12,226 bases of DNA from an uncultured Prevotella sp. (GCA_947304695.1 CAMZBS010000057.1:1-12226); one strand, 5' to 3'; positions 1-5,529 are shown, numbered from the stretch's first letter. Notes: generated by a model not told the origin, from the sequence alone. Translations and numbers: made by a program.

Positions 1-111
1 CAACCGCCGCCCCTTCCGCTGGGGGCACAACCGCCGCCCCTTCCGCTCCGGGCACAACCGCCGCCCCTTCCGCTGGGGGCACAACCGCCGCCGCCCCTTC
101 CGCCGGGGTGC
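1..111 (+). repeat. 27-bp in-frame tandem repeat, about four copies
   Basis: Units begin at 1, 28, 55 and 82 with the pattern CAACCGCCGCC-CCTTCCGCT-GGGGGCA. The second unit has CCGGGCA at its end, and the fourth carries one extra GCC codon and a degenerate 3' end. In the reading frame of the host gene each unit encodes nine residues of the type TTAAPSAGG. The array probably continues to the left of the window. It would be a flexible linker lying just before the last helix of the transposase domain, and the near-identity of units suggests slippage-prone copy number. Confidence 0.9.
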
Positions 112-752
112 CTGGGGCGTTAGCTCCGGGCAACAGGCGCCCCCTCTTCGAGCAGGGCTACCACGACCGCATCATCAAGCGCCCGGGCATGCTCGACACC
201 ATCAAGCGCTACATGGCCGACAACCCCCTCCGCGCCCTCATGCGCCGCGCCATGCCCGCCCTTCTTCAGCGCAGCCTCCACCTCCGCATCGCCGGGCGCG
301 ACTACGCCGCCTTCGGATGCCTCTTCCTGCTGAAGCGCGCCGAGAAGGCGCCCGTCTTCTACCACCGCCGCGACCATCTCACCGGTATCCCCACCGAACA
401 GACCCACGCCTTCGCCGCCGACCGCGACCGACAGCTCGCTGAGGCCCGCCAGGGTGTTGTCCTCGTTTCGCCCGCTATCTCCACCCCCGAGCGCATCGTC
501 ATCAACACCGCCATCGACGAGGCCCTCCCGGTCATCAACCTGCAGAAAGAACCCATCGGCCCCTATTGGAAGCCCGAGCGCCGACGCTTCGAGGCCTGCG
601 CACGCGGCACCCTCCTCATCCTCTCCCCCTGGGGCATCGCCGACGAGCTCCCTACCGACTACCAGCGTTTCCACCGCCTCAACGACCTCGCCGCCGAAAT
701 CTGCAATACCACCGATGCCACCATCATCGGCCTCACCGACCTTCAACCATAA
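1..752 (+). CDS. REP-associated tyrosine transposase-like protein, 5' truncated by window edge
   Basis: The frame is open from the first bases of the window to a TAA at 750-752, so the start lies outside. A GTG at 108 could initiate, but it sits inside the continuing frame and would cut the domain, so I reject it. After an Ala/Pro/Ser/Gly/Thr-rich repeat comes PLFEQGYHDRII (141-176) and then YMADNPLRALMRR, which match the end of the Y1/HUH transposase domain. Tyr at 210-212 is the likely catalytic tyrosine. The HUH histidines would be upstream and are not visible. The C-terminal part (about 453-690), with GVVLVSPAIS and ARGTLLILSPW, resembles a Rossmann-like DprA/SLOG-type fold that I associate with Bacteroidetes relatives of this family. 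Inference: a single-strand DNA transposase-like or domesticated protein. GC content is far above the following intergenic DNA. Confidence 0.65.
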   Translation, partial: TAAPSAGGTTAAPSAPGTTAAPSAGGTTAAAPSAGVPGALAPGNRRPLFEQGYHDRIIKRPGMLDTIKRYMADNPLRALMRRAMPALLQRSLHLRIAGRDYAAFGCLFLLKRAEKAPVFYHRRDHLTGIPTEQTHAFAADRDRQLAEARQGVVLVSPAISTPERIVINTAIDEALPVINLQKEPIGPYWKPERRRFEACARGTLLILSPWGIADELPTDYQRFHRLNDLAAEICNTTDATIIGLTDLQP

Positions 753-775
753 ACCGCGAACAGGGGCATTTCCCA

Positions 776-814
776 TGAGGCAGATAGGCACTATCGGTGA
801 GGCAGATAGGCACT
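776..814 (+). repeat. Short direct repeat after the transposase-like gene
   Basis: TGAGGCAGATAGGCACT occurs at 776-792 and again at 798-814, a 22-bp period. ATGAGG also flanks the pair at 775-780 and 819-824. The copies lie 23 bp after the stop codon. They could be a remnant of a REP-like end recognised by the upstream transposase-like protein, but no hairpin is evident. Confidence 0.7.
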
Positions 815-848
815 TTCCATGAGGAAAAAGGTGAAAGTTTGAGCCTCT

Positions 849-870
849 GTGAAAAGTTTGTGAATAGTTT
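849..870 (+). repeat. Left iteron pair
   Basis: GTGAAAAGTTT (849-859) is followed directly by GTGAATAGTTT (860-870). These are two 11-bp units differing at one base, so they lie on the same helix face. A looser copy GTGAAAGTTT is at 831-840. Confidence 0.8.
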
Positions 871-925
871 AATTGTTAAAATCACAAGCTAAACGATTGA
901 TAATAAAGCATTTAAATGTTAAAAG

Positions 926-1010
926 GTGAAAGTTCACGGGTTTTTTCGTAAAACTTTGTTATCAGATTAACTATATACAAAGTTTTAGAGAAAAACCCGT
1001 GAACTTTCAC
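926..1010. repeat. Long inverted repeat, 34-bp arms
   Basis: Arms 926-959 and 977-1010 pair at 31 of 34 positions around a 17-base loop. The outer 20 bp (926-945 with 991-1010) are perfect, and the inner part AAAACTTTGT/ACAAAGTTTT (950-959 with 977-986) is also perfect, with three mismatches between them. The outer end of each arm holds a smaller partial palindrome (GTGAAAGTTCAC). It could extrude as a cruciform, fold in RNA, or end transcription from either side, since runs of T follow GGG in both directions. Confidence 0.9.
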
Positions 1011-1065
1011 AAAAAAGGGCGTAAACGGTTGTTATTCAAATAGTTGCAAAGGTGAAAATTGTTTC

Positions 1066-1098
1066 AAACTTTTCACAAACTTTTCACAAACTATTCAC
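1066..1098 (-). repeat. Right iteron triplet
   Basis: Three abutting 11-bp units on the plus strand: AAACTTTTCAC at 1066-1076 and 1077-1087, then AAACTATTCAC at 1088-1098. On the minus strand they read GTGAAAAGTTT/GTGAATAGTTT, the same units as the left pair. The last units overlap the 3' end of the primase gene and encode its final residues LVNSL plus the stop. Confidence 0.85.
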
Positions 1099-2139
1099 AA
1101 GGTGCCCATTCTTACACTGTTGCAGGTAGTCGGCAATGTCGAACTTGGACTGACCTGCGGGGGCATGCAGACGGCAGAAGTCGCTCACAATGAAGTTGGC
1201 CAGGTCGGCCAGGTCATCGAGCTTCTGCTGCCACTCGTCGACGGCATCGCAGTCGGGCACCACAATGACATTGCGCCCCTGCAGCGGCTGCAGCACGCTG
1301 CGCTTGAGCATGGTCTTGTTGCCAGTGGCCACCCACGTGAACCTGGGAAAGGCCAAGGCCCCGAACAGGGCGTTCTTGGGACTCTCCACGAGCGCTACGA
1401 GGCTGTCGGGATAGCGGCTGAGCAGGTGCTCGCCAAAGAGGCACGACGAGCGGAACACGGCATTGCCGGGCAGGCGGCCCTGGCGCGCCCAGAGGGCTCC
1501 CAGCCAGTAGCAGGAGCCCCGGTCGCTATGGGCAAAGCGTGGCGAGGCGGGGTCGGTGTCGTAGTGCTGCACCTTGAGGTTGCACACGCGCCCGTGCAGG
1601 TCTATGTTGGGAAAGACGGTGCAGTTGTCGTGGCCGTTCATGGCGTAGCAGCCTATGCGGTATTCCTCGCAGACCCACTCCACGGCCTCGGGCAGGAAGA
1701 GTCGCATGAGGCACTGGCAGAGCGAGTTCTCGGGCGACACCAGGGCGTCGACCATTGCCGTGGGTATGTAGGTGTAGTCGGGCTCGGCGGGCTTCACCAC
1801 CGGGCGGGTCATGGGCTTGGGCGCACGGACAGAGGAGGGCATGGAGATGATGCCGAACGTGGACGACAGCCACTGGCATGCCTCAGGGAAGGTCCAGTGC
1901 TCATGCTGCATGACGAAGTCGATGACGCTGCCGCCCTGCCCGCAGCTGAAGCAGTGGCAGCGGTTCTCGCCGGTGCGCTCATAGAGGGCGAGCGAGGGGT
2001 GATTATCGTCGTGCCAGGGACAGAGGGTCTTGCCTACGGTGCCCGAACGGCCTACGTTGTCGCCCAGCCGCCGTGCCACCTCGCTGATGGAGATGGCGTT
2101 GAGACGGCGGATGTCGAAATGTTCGTACTGGCTGCTCAT
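1084..2139 (-). CDS. DNA primase with CHC2 zinc finger and Toprim domain
   Basis: This 351-residue protein is predicted to make RNA primers for a mobile or satellite-type replicon. The N-terminal zinc ribbon of the DnaG/CHC2 type uses C40, H43, C63 and C66 (CPWH and CFSCGQGG). A catalytic Toprim-like domain follows, with the glutamate in LVALVESPKN (E252) and the DxD in VVPDCDA (D296, D298), the metal-binding residues of the fold. CLFGEHLL and WVATGNKTMLK resemble the Bacteroidetes family I remember as DUF6371. There is no helicase domain; that role belongs to the upstream partner, whose stop overlaps this start in an ATGA arrangement, so the two are translationally coupled. The 3' end runs into the iteron array. 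Confidence is high for the domains, moderate for primase activity. Confidence 0.85.
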   Translation of the reverse strand: MSSQYEHFDIRRLNAISISEVARRLGDNVGRSGTVGKTLCPWHDDNHPSLALYERTGENRCHCFSCGQGGSVIDFVMQHEHWTFPEACQWLSSTFGIISMPSSVRAPKPMTRPVVKPAEPDYTYIPTAMVDALVSPENSLCQCLMRLFLPEAVEWVCEEYRIGCYAMNGHDNCTVFPNIDLHGRVCNLKVQHYDTDPASPRFAHSDRGSCYWLGALWARQGRLPGNAVFRSSCLFGEHLLSRYPDSLVALVESPKNALFGALAFPRFTWVATGNKTMLKRSVLQPLQGRNVIVVPDCDAVDEWQQKLDDLADLANFIVSDFCRLHAPAGQSKFDIADYLQQCKNGHLVNSL

Positions 2140-3599
2140 GACTCAAGGGCTACAAGTTTGAAGGACTTCATGCGACTATTGACCACCGGATCATGGCCCA
2201 GGGCCTCCAGACGCTCGATGAACTTGATCTTGCCGAGCGGCCTGAGCGATGCCGTCTGGCAGTAGCTGCGGTATGACTTGTAGAGATCGGCTGCCGGTGT
2301 GGGCACCTCCGAGGGATTGCAGGCCTCGCTGAGGAACAGCCTCACGTTGTCCGACTGCAGGCGGTACTGCTCCAGGGCCTGGTCGCTGATGTCACAGGCC
2401 GAGAACTCGCGGCGCGACATGAGCCCGGGCAGCACGCGGAGCACCCAGCACAGGATGCCGGGCAGCTCCTCCTTGAGCTTGGCCGACAGGCGGCGGTCTA
2501 TCTCCTGCTTGGGAATGGTGACCTGATAGGGCAGAATGAGCAGGCGGCGGAAGAAGCCGAAACTGTTCTCGGCACGGGGCAGGATGTTGAAGGCGGCAAT
2601 GAGCTTGCCATAGTCGGTGGTCTCGCGCGGGTCGCGATACAGGTTCTTGATCATCACCGGCTCGCCCGAGGTCAGCTGCTTGAGCACGTTGGGGTTCAGG
2701 TCCTTGCCGCTCTCGTGCGAGATGTTGAGCATCTTGTGCTCAATGCCCGCCCGCTTCACGTCGTCGTTGGTCAGGTCCGACAGGCTCAGGTAGCTCACGT
2801 TGACCGACCCCAGCAGGGCCTCGATCACATCGAGCGTCACCGACTTGCCGTTGAGTCCCTCACCGTAGAGCAGCAGCATCTTCTCCAGCGAGTGGTCGGC
2901 CATGAGCGAATAGCCAATGTACTCGGCCAGCAGCAGCTGGGCATCGGCAGAGGGCAGCACACGGTCCAGGAACTGCTGCCAGCGGGGGCACTCGGCCTGG
3001 GGGTCGTAGCTGTAGGGCAAGGTGTAGCGGAACAGGTCGGCCTTGCAGTGCTCGCGGAGCGTCACGCTGCCGTTGCTGCAGATGACGAGCGTGCCGTTGC
3101 TCATGTTGAGCCACACCTCGTCGGCGGGAATCGCCTGGTGGCGGTTGGAAGCTAGGTTAAAGGCCACCCCCTCGAAGAGCAGCTTCATAAACGTGGTGTT
3201 CATGCGCAGCGACTCGTCGACACCGCACTTCGCGGCACAGAGGCTCACGAAGTCCTTCCACTGCTGCGGCTTCACCATCTGCCAGTGGCTGCCCGTATAG
3301 CACATTACCGGCTGGTCGCTCCTCAGCCGCTCCACATACTCCGGGCACCACAGCCTGCCCTCGGCAGCAGCTGTCAGCTCGCGTACCACCGTCTCGCGCA
3401 CGGCACTGAGGCTATGGCCCTTGTTGTCGGCCATGAGCCTGAGGATTTCTGATTCATGCGATACCACCCCCGACGCAATCGACGTGAGGGTGAGATCGAC
3501 CAACTGCCGCTCGCGCTTGGGGCGCTGAGCGGCCAACCTGCTGGCTTTCTCGGCCAGTTCTTGCTCCAAGGAGCCTGGGGTTGATGAGTAATTATTCAT
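2136..3599 (-). CDS. SF3-type (D5/P4-like) replicative helicase
   Basis: This 487-residue protein resembles the C-terminal helicase half of phage P4 alpha and D5-type primase-helicases. It shows a Walker A motif in LLLYGEGLNGKS (residues 242-253), a hydrophobic strand ending in acidic MLNISHES (290-297) as Walker B-like, a sensor-type asparagine in AAFNILPR (N338) and a likely arginine finger in FGFFRRLLILPY (351-352). The C-terminal part (about 400-487) is probably a winged-helix DNA-binding domain, as in relatives. The N-terminal 200 residues look like the D5_N region. It is the first gene of a two-gene operon with the primase, together giving the split equivalent of a P4-type replicase. 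It would unwind DNA, probably from the adjacent iteron region (inference). Confidence 0.85.
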   Translation of the reverse strand: MNNYSSTPGSLEQELAEKASRLAAQRPKRERQLVDLTLTSIASGVVSHESEILRLMADNKGHSLSAVRETVVRELTAAAEGRLWCPEYVERLRSDQPVMCYTGSHWQMVKPQQWKDFVSLCAAKCGVDESLRMNTTFMKLLFEGVAFNLASNRHQAIPADEVWLNMSNGTLVICSNGSVTLREHCKADLFRYTLPYSYDPQAECPRWQQFLDRVLPSADAQLLLAEYIGYSLMADHSLEKMLLLYGEGLNGKSVTLDVIEALLGSVNVSYLSLSDLTNDDVKRAGIEHKMLNISHESGKDLNPNVLKQLTSGEPVMIKNLYRDPRETTDYGKLIAAFNILPRAENSFGFFRRLLILPYQVTIPKQEIDRRLSAKLKEELPGILCWVLRVLPGLMSRREFSACDISDQALEQYRLQSDNVRLFLSEACNPSEVPTPAADLYKSYRSYCQTASLRPLGKIKFIERLEALGHDPVVNSRMKSFKLVALES

Positions 3600-3702
3600 A
3601 GCTTGTTAACGTTAAATTTTTAAGTTCTTGTGGCTGAAAAACAGCCGTTGATGGCTAAGGACACCTAAAAAGATTTCCTGAAACAGTCTTCTGATGAAGC
3701 GA

Positions 3703-3780
3703 TTAGAGACGGTGCCGTTTTGATCCGACAACCTTGATGTTCACAGTCCAAAAACCCGCATGATCCAATACTCCTTTCAT
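3703..3780 (-). CDS. Possible 25-residue leader peptide
   Basis: ATG lies about 12 nt after the predicted transcription start of the helicase operon, and TAA at 3703-3705 closes a 25-codon frame starting MKGVLDHAGFWT and ending VGSKRHRL. The C-terminus is basic. A second mini-ORF in another frame (MRVFGL, 3741-3761) has an AAAGGAG sequence (3771-3777) nine bases upstream. I do not recognise either peptide; translation is unproven. Confidence 0.3.
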   Translation of the reverse strand: MKGVLDHAGFWTVNIKVVGSKRHRL

Positions 3781-3797
3781 GGGTGCGGATTCAAATG

Positions 3798-3828
3798 CAA
3801 AGATACTGCTTTATCCTGATACCACAAA
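3798..3828 (-). promoter_or_regulatory. Promoter of helicase-primase operon
   Basis: On the minus strand, TATCTTTG (3805-3798) is preceded by TTTG (3828-3825) with 19 bases between. This matches the Bacteroidetes -7/-33 consensus. A CTGATACCA copy (3816-3824) sits immediately next to the -33 box, so a bound regulator could block RNA polymerase. Confidence 0.7.
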
Positions 3829-3881
3829 GACGGTAGTGGAAGAATTAACAATATTTATACCGCTAAATACTTCCCCAAACA

Positions 3882-3913
3882 TTTGGCGGTTTCAATTATT
3901 TTTCGTATCTTTG
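3882..3913 (+). promoter_or_regulatory. Promoter of membrane protein-peptidase operon
   Basis: TTTG (3882-3885) and TATCTTTG (3906-3913) are 20 bases apart, a good Bacteroidetes sigma-factor match. The leader to the ATG at 3981 is about 60 nt. Confidence 0.75.
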
Positions 3914-3924
3914 TAGGGTAAATC

Positions 3925-3961
3925 GGAGGAATCTGATACCATGGAAAACACCTTTAATTAA
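3925..3961 (+). promoter_or_regulatory. Leader with SD-like sequence, shared motif and 6-codon mini-ORF
   Basis: GGAGGA (3925-3930) is followed after 10 bases by ATG (3941) and a mini-ORF MENTFN ending in TAA (3959-3961). The stretch from 3930 (AATCTGATACCA and the following AAAACAC) closely matches the leader of the HU-like gene. The real gene start at 3981 has no such ribosome binding site. Confidence 0.4.
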
Positions 3962-3980
3962 ACAAACTTTTTAAAAATTT

Positions 3981-4217
3981 ATGAAAAACAAAAACGCACA
4001 ATTCTCCCAGTATGCATGCGCGGTGCTGCTCATCGTGAGCAGCATCGCACTGGTGGCCTATCAGGTGGTCAACATCAGCAATGTGGCCACGGGGCTGCTC
4101 TATTATGTGGCACAGTCGTTCCTGCTCGCAGGATCTCTCTTCGGTCTCGAACACTACATCAAGATTGTAGGCAGAAAACTATTTGAAAAACACCAAACAG
4201 AAAGGATCAACCCATGA
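3981..4217 (+). CDS. Small two-helix membrane protein, holin-like
   Basis: The protein has 78 residues: a short basic N-terminus (MKNKN), hydrophobic helices at about residues 11-31 and 35-57 with a short NISN turn, and a charged C-terminal tail (GRKLFEKHQTERINP). Size, topology and the basic tail are typical of class II holins, but sequence alone cannot show pore formation. The stop overlaps the start of the peptidase gene (ATGA), so the pair is translationally coupled, as in holin-endolysin cassettes. The peptidase lacks a signal peptide, which fits a need for this partner. The ATG at 3981 is preceded by an A/T-rich stretch without Shine-Dalgarno sequence, normal for this phylum. It could also be a membrane anchor or an unrelated small protein. 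Confidence 0.6.
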   Translation: MKNKNAQFSQYACAVLLIVSSIALVAYQVVNISNVATGLLYYVAQSFLLAGSLFGLEHYIKIVGRKLFEKHQTERINP

Positions 4218-4630
4218 AAGACAACGTCGTTCAAGTCATACTCTCACCTCACTTCCGTCTGAGCGAGTTCATCAACCCGGGCAAGTACCCCGACAACATC
4301 CCGCCCATGCAGGCCGTGGTTAACATGGCCTATGGCTGCCAGCACCTGCTGGAGCAGGCCCGCAACGAGGTGGGGCCCATCATCGTCAACTCCGGCTTCC
4401 GCAACGCCGCAGTGAACCGCCTGGTGGGCGGCGTGGCCAACTCTCAACACCTCACCGGCCAGGCAGCCGACATCCGTCCCAAGGACCCGCAGCAGTTCCA
4501 GCGGCTGGTCAGCTTCCTCAAGCACCACGCCCTGACCGACCAGCTGCTCACCGGCAACGGCTGGCTCCACATCTCATGGACGCCCTTCACCACTCCCCGC
4601 CACTGCGTCAGGATAGGGTATTACAAATGA
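4214..4630 (+). CDS. M15-family peptidoglycan peptidase (endolysin-like)
   Basis: This 138-residue single-domain protein matches the M15 (M15_3) zinc carboxypeptidase family. Visible motifs are SGFRNAAVNRLVGG, then SQHLTGQAADI with the zinc-binding His and Asp of the SxHxxGxAxD pattern, an aspartate in LTDQLL as candidate catalytic acid, and the third ligand His in WLHISW. Such enzymes cut D-amino-acid bonds in cell-wall peptides; several phage endolysins belong here. No signal peptide or wall-binding domain is present, so it is cytoplasmic unless released or exported. It overlaps the preceding membrane protein gene by 4 bp. No clear intrinsic terminator follows. An alternative role is wall remodelling during DNA transfer. 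Confidence 0.85.
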   Translation: MKDNVVQVILSPHFRLSEFINPGKYPDNIPPMQAVVNMAYGCQHLLEQARNEVGPIIVNSGFRNAAVNRLVGGVANSQHLTGQAADIRPKDPQQFQRLVSFLKHHALTDQLLTGNGWLHISWTPFTTPRHCVRIGYYK

Positions 4631-4660
4631 GGAAAAACTTTAAAAAAAGTGAGTGAAATA

Positions 4661-4692
4661 TTTGGTAGTCTGAGAATTATTTTGTACCTTTG
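4661..4692 (+). promoter_or_regulatory. Promoter of HU-like gene
   Basis: TTTG (4661-4664) and TACCTTTG (4685-4692) are separated by 20 bases, the same spacing as at 3882-3913. The HU-like gene therefore has its own promoter rather than relying on read-through from the peptidase. Confidence 0.75.
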
Positions 4693-4710
4693 TAACATGA
4701 AAAGATAAGC

Positions 4711-4766
4711 GGGAGGCGGCCACCCGGTGAAGCTGGCCGCAAGAATCTAATACCACAAAAAACACA
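4711..4766 (+). promoter_or_regulatory. HU-like gene leader: hairpin, shared motif and mini-ORF
   Basis: A perfect 7-bp stem GCGGCCA/TGGCCGC (4716-4722 with 4734-4740) encloses an 11-base loop. GGGAGG (4711-4716) precedes a GTG (4727) by 10 bases; that GTG opens a 7-codon frame MKLAARI ending in TAA at 4748-4750. The stop overlaps CTAATACCA (4747-4755). The part after the hairpin resembles the leader at 3929-3952, so the hairpin looks like an insertion into a common leader. Confidence 0.45.
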
Positions 4767-4773
4767 AAGAGTT

Positions 4774-5373
4774 ATGGCAACATTAACGCTTGAACGCTAC
4801 CTGGTACGCAGCACGAAGACTACGGCCTATGGTAAGACCTATGCCCGGGTGAAACAGGGCAAGACCATCGGCATCCGCCGACTGGCCCAACACATTCAGG
4901 ATCACGGCTCGATCTACACGCTCGAAGTCATCAGCGGCGTGCTGGCAGCCGCAGAGCACTGCATCCCCGAACTGCTGCTGCAGGGCTACAACGTGAAGCT
5001 CGAAGGACTGGGCACCTTCCGCCTGCTGGCCTCCAGCAGCGGTGTGATCAAGCCCAGCGACTGGACCATCCAGTCGAACCTGAAGGGTGTGCGCATCGGC
5101 TTCCGCGCCGACCAGAGCAACTACTCGGAATGGACGCGCGATGCCCTGTCGAAGAAGCTGCAGCTGGAGCTGGCTCCCTACGTGGTGCTGAAGGGCCGCA
5201 ACAAGAAGCTGGGTCAGGAGCGCGAGATCCAGTGGCTCGACGACACCATCGTGACCAACGCCGTGACGCCCGACAGCGGCGGCGACGACAACGGCGGCGG
5301 CGGTGACAACGGCGGCGGTGACGACAGCGGCGGTGGCGGTGGCAACAGCGACCCCGTGGAGGAGAGACCCTAA
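4774..5373 (+). CDS. HU-family DNA-binding protein with glycine-rich tail
   Basis: This 199-residue protein matches the Bacteroidetes HU branch called HU-HIG in Pfam (HU domain fused to wHTH, Ig or Gly-rich segments). Residues about 30-125 show the HU pattern: helices around IRRLAQHIQDHGSIYTLEVISGVLAAAEHC written in pieces (IRRLAQHIQDHG, then VISGVLAAAEHCI), followed by GYNVKLEGLGTFRLLASSSG, the turn into the beta arm. A basic region GRNKKLGQ follows. The tail from about residue 167 consists of Gly, Asp, Asn and Ser (SGGDDNGGGGDNGGG) and ends PVEERP. It should bind DNA and may coat or bend the origin region; the role of the tail is unknown. The gene is flanked by its own promoter and a strong terminator, so it is an independent unit, perhaps highly expressed. 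Confidence 0.85.
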   Translation: MATLTLERYLVRSTKTTAYGKTYARVKQGKTIGIRRLAQHIQDHGSIYTLEVISGVLAAAEHCIPELLLQGYNVKLEGLGTFRLLASSSGVIKPSDWTIQSNLKGVRIGFRADQSNYSEWTRDALSKKLQLELAPYVVLKGRNKKLGQEREIQWLDDTIVTNAVTPDSGGDDNGGGGDNGGGDDSGGGGGNSDPVEERP

Positions 5374-5387
5374 GGGGTAGTGAGAAG

Positions 5388-5424
5388 ACTGGGAGGTGTG
5401 ATGATGGCACCTCCCAGTTTTTTT
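5388..5424 (+). terminator. Intrinsic terminator after HU-like gene
   Basis: A perfect 11-bp stem ACTGGGAGGTG/CACCTCCCAGT (5388-5398 with 5408-5418) with a 9-base loop is followed by a run of seven T. It lies 14 bases after the stop codon. Confidence 0.95.
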
Positions 5425-5499
5425 GTTTTCCCCAGCGTGATCTGAACGCCCTCCTATCAGTTTCTTCACGGCTGAGCGCAGTTTATTTGCGATTTATCA

Positions 5500-5529
5500 T
5501 TTGTAATTCATAATTATTTACTACCTTTG
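5500..5529 (+). promoter_or_regulatory. Promoter of membrane protein-hisB-luxR operon
   Basis: TTTG (5500-5503) and TACCTTTG (5522-5529) are 18 bases apart, slightly short of the usual spacing. The leader to the ATG at 5558 is about 20-25 nt, and no other promoter is visible up to 8186. Confidence 0.6.

Larger units (their letters stand above)
829..1098. other. Candidate replication origin (iterons around a long inverted repeat)
   Basis: This AT-rich stretch between the transposase-like gene and the primase stop contains no convincing gene. Variants of GTGAAAAGTTT face inward from both sides: two tandem copies on the plus strand on the left, three on the minus strand on the right. A near-perfect 34-bp-arm inverted repeat lies between them. 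Looser copies GGTGAAAGTT/GGTGAAAATT start at 830, 925 and 1051. Iterons plus AT-rich DNA next to a helicase/primase operon are the usual ingredients of origins in P4-like and plasmid systems. The role is inferred; the repeats are seen directly. An alternative is a transcription terminator or regulator-binding region. Confidence 0.5.
3600..3980. promoter_or_regulatory. Divergent regulatory region of the replication/lysis-like module
   Basis: These 381 bp separate the helicase-primase operon from the membrane protein-peptidase operon. They hold two back-to-back Bacteroidetes-type promoters, two leaders with short ORFs, two copies of CTGATACCA (3816-3824, 3933-3941), a small GGCTG-5-CAGCC hairpin (3632-3646) and a 10-bp palindrome TTAACGTTAA (3606-3615). 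The minus-strand leader is unusually long, about 190 nt, leaving room for attenuation or regulator binding. Confidence 0.7.

Noticed and set aside
108..110. GTG as start of the transposase-like gene
   Set aside because: The frame is open upstream through the tandem repeats to the window edge, and the domain needs upstream sequence.
1..111. CRISPR-like array
   Set aside because: Units abut without spacers and are in frame with the coding sequence.
926..1010. Integron attC site or invertible promoter
   Set aside because: No attC core sites, and the 17-base loop holds no promoter.
1066..1098. CRISPR-like repeats
   Set aside because: Units are 11 bp and abut directly, with no spacers.
1102..2265. 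387-codon open frame on the plus strand opposite the primase
   Set aside because: Antisense to a gene with intact zinc-finger and Toprim motifs; the translated product has no domain and a biased Gly/Val/His composition.
4637..4650. Terminator after the M15 peptidase gene
   Set aside because: Only a 5-bp AT-rich stem (ACTTT/AAAGT), and no T run follows.
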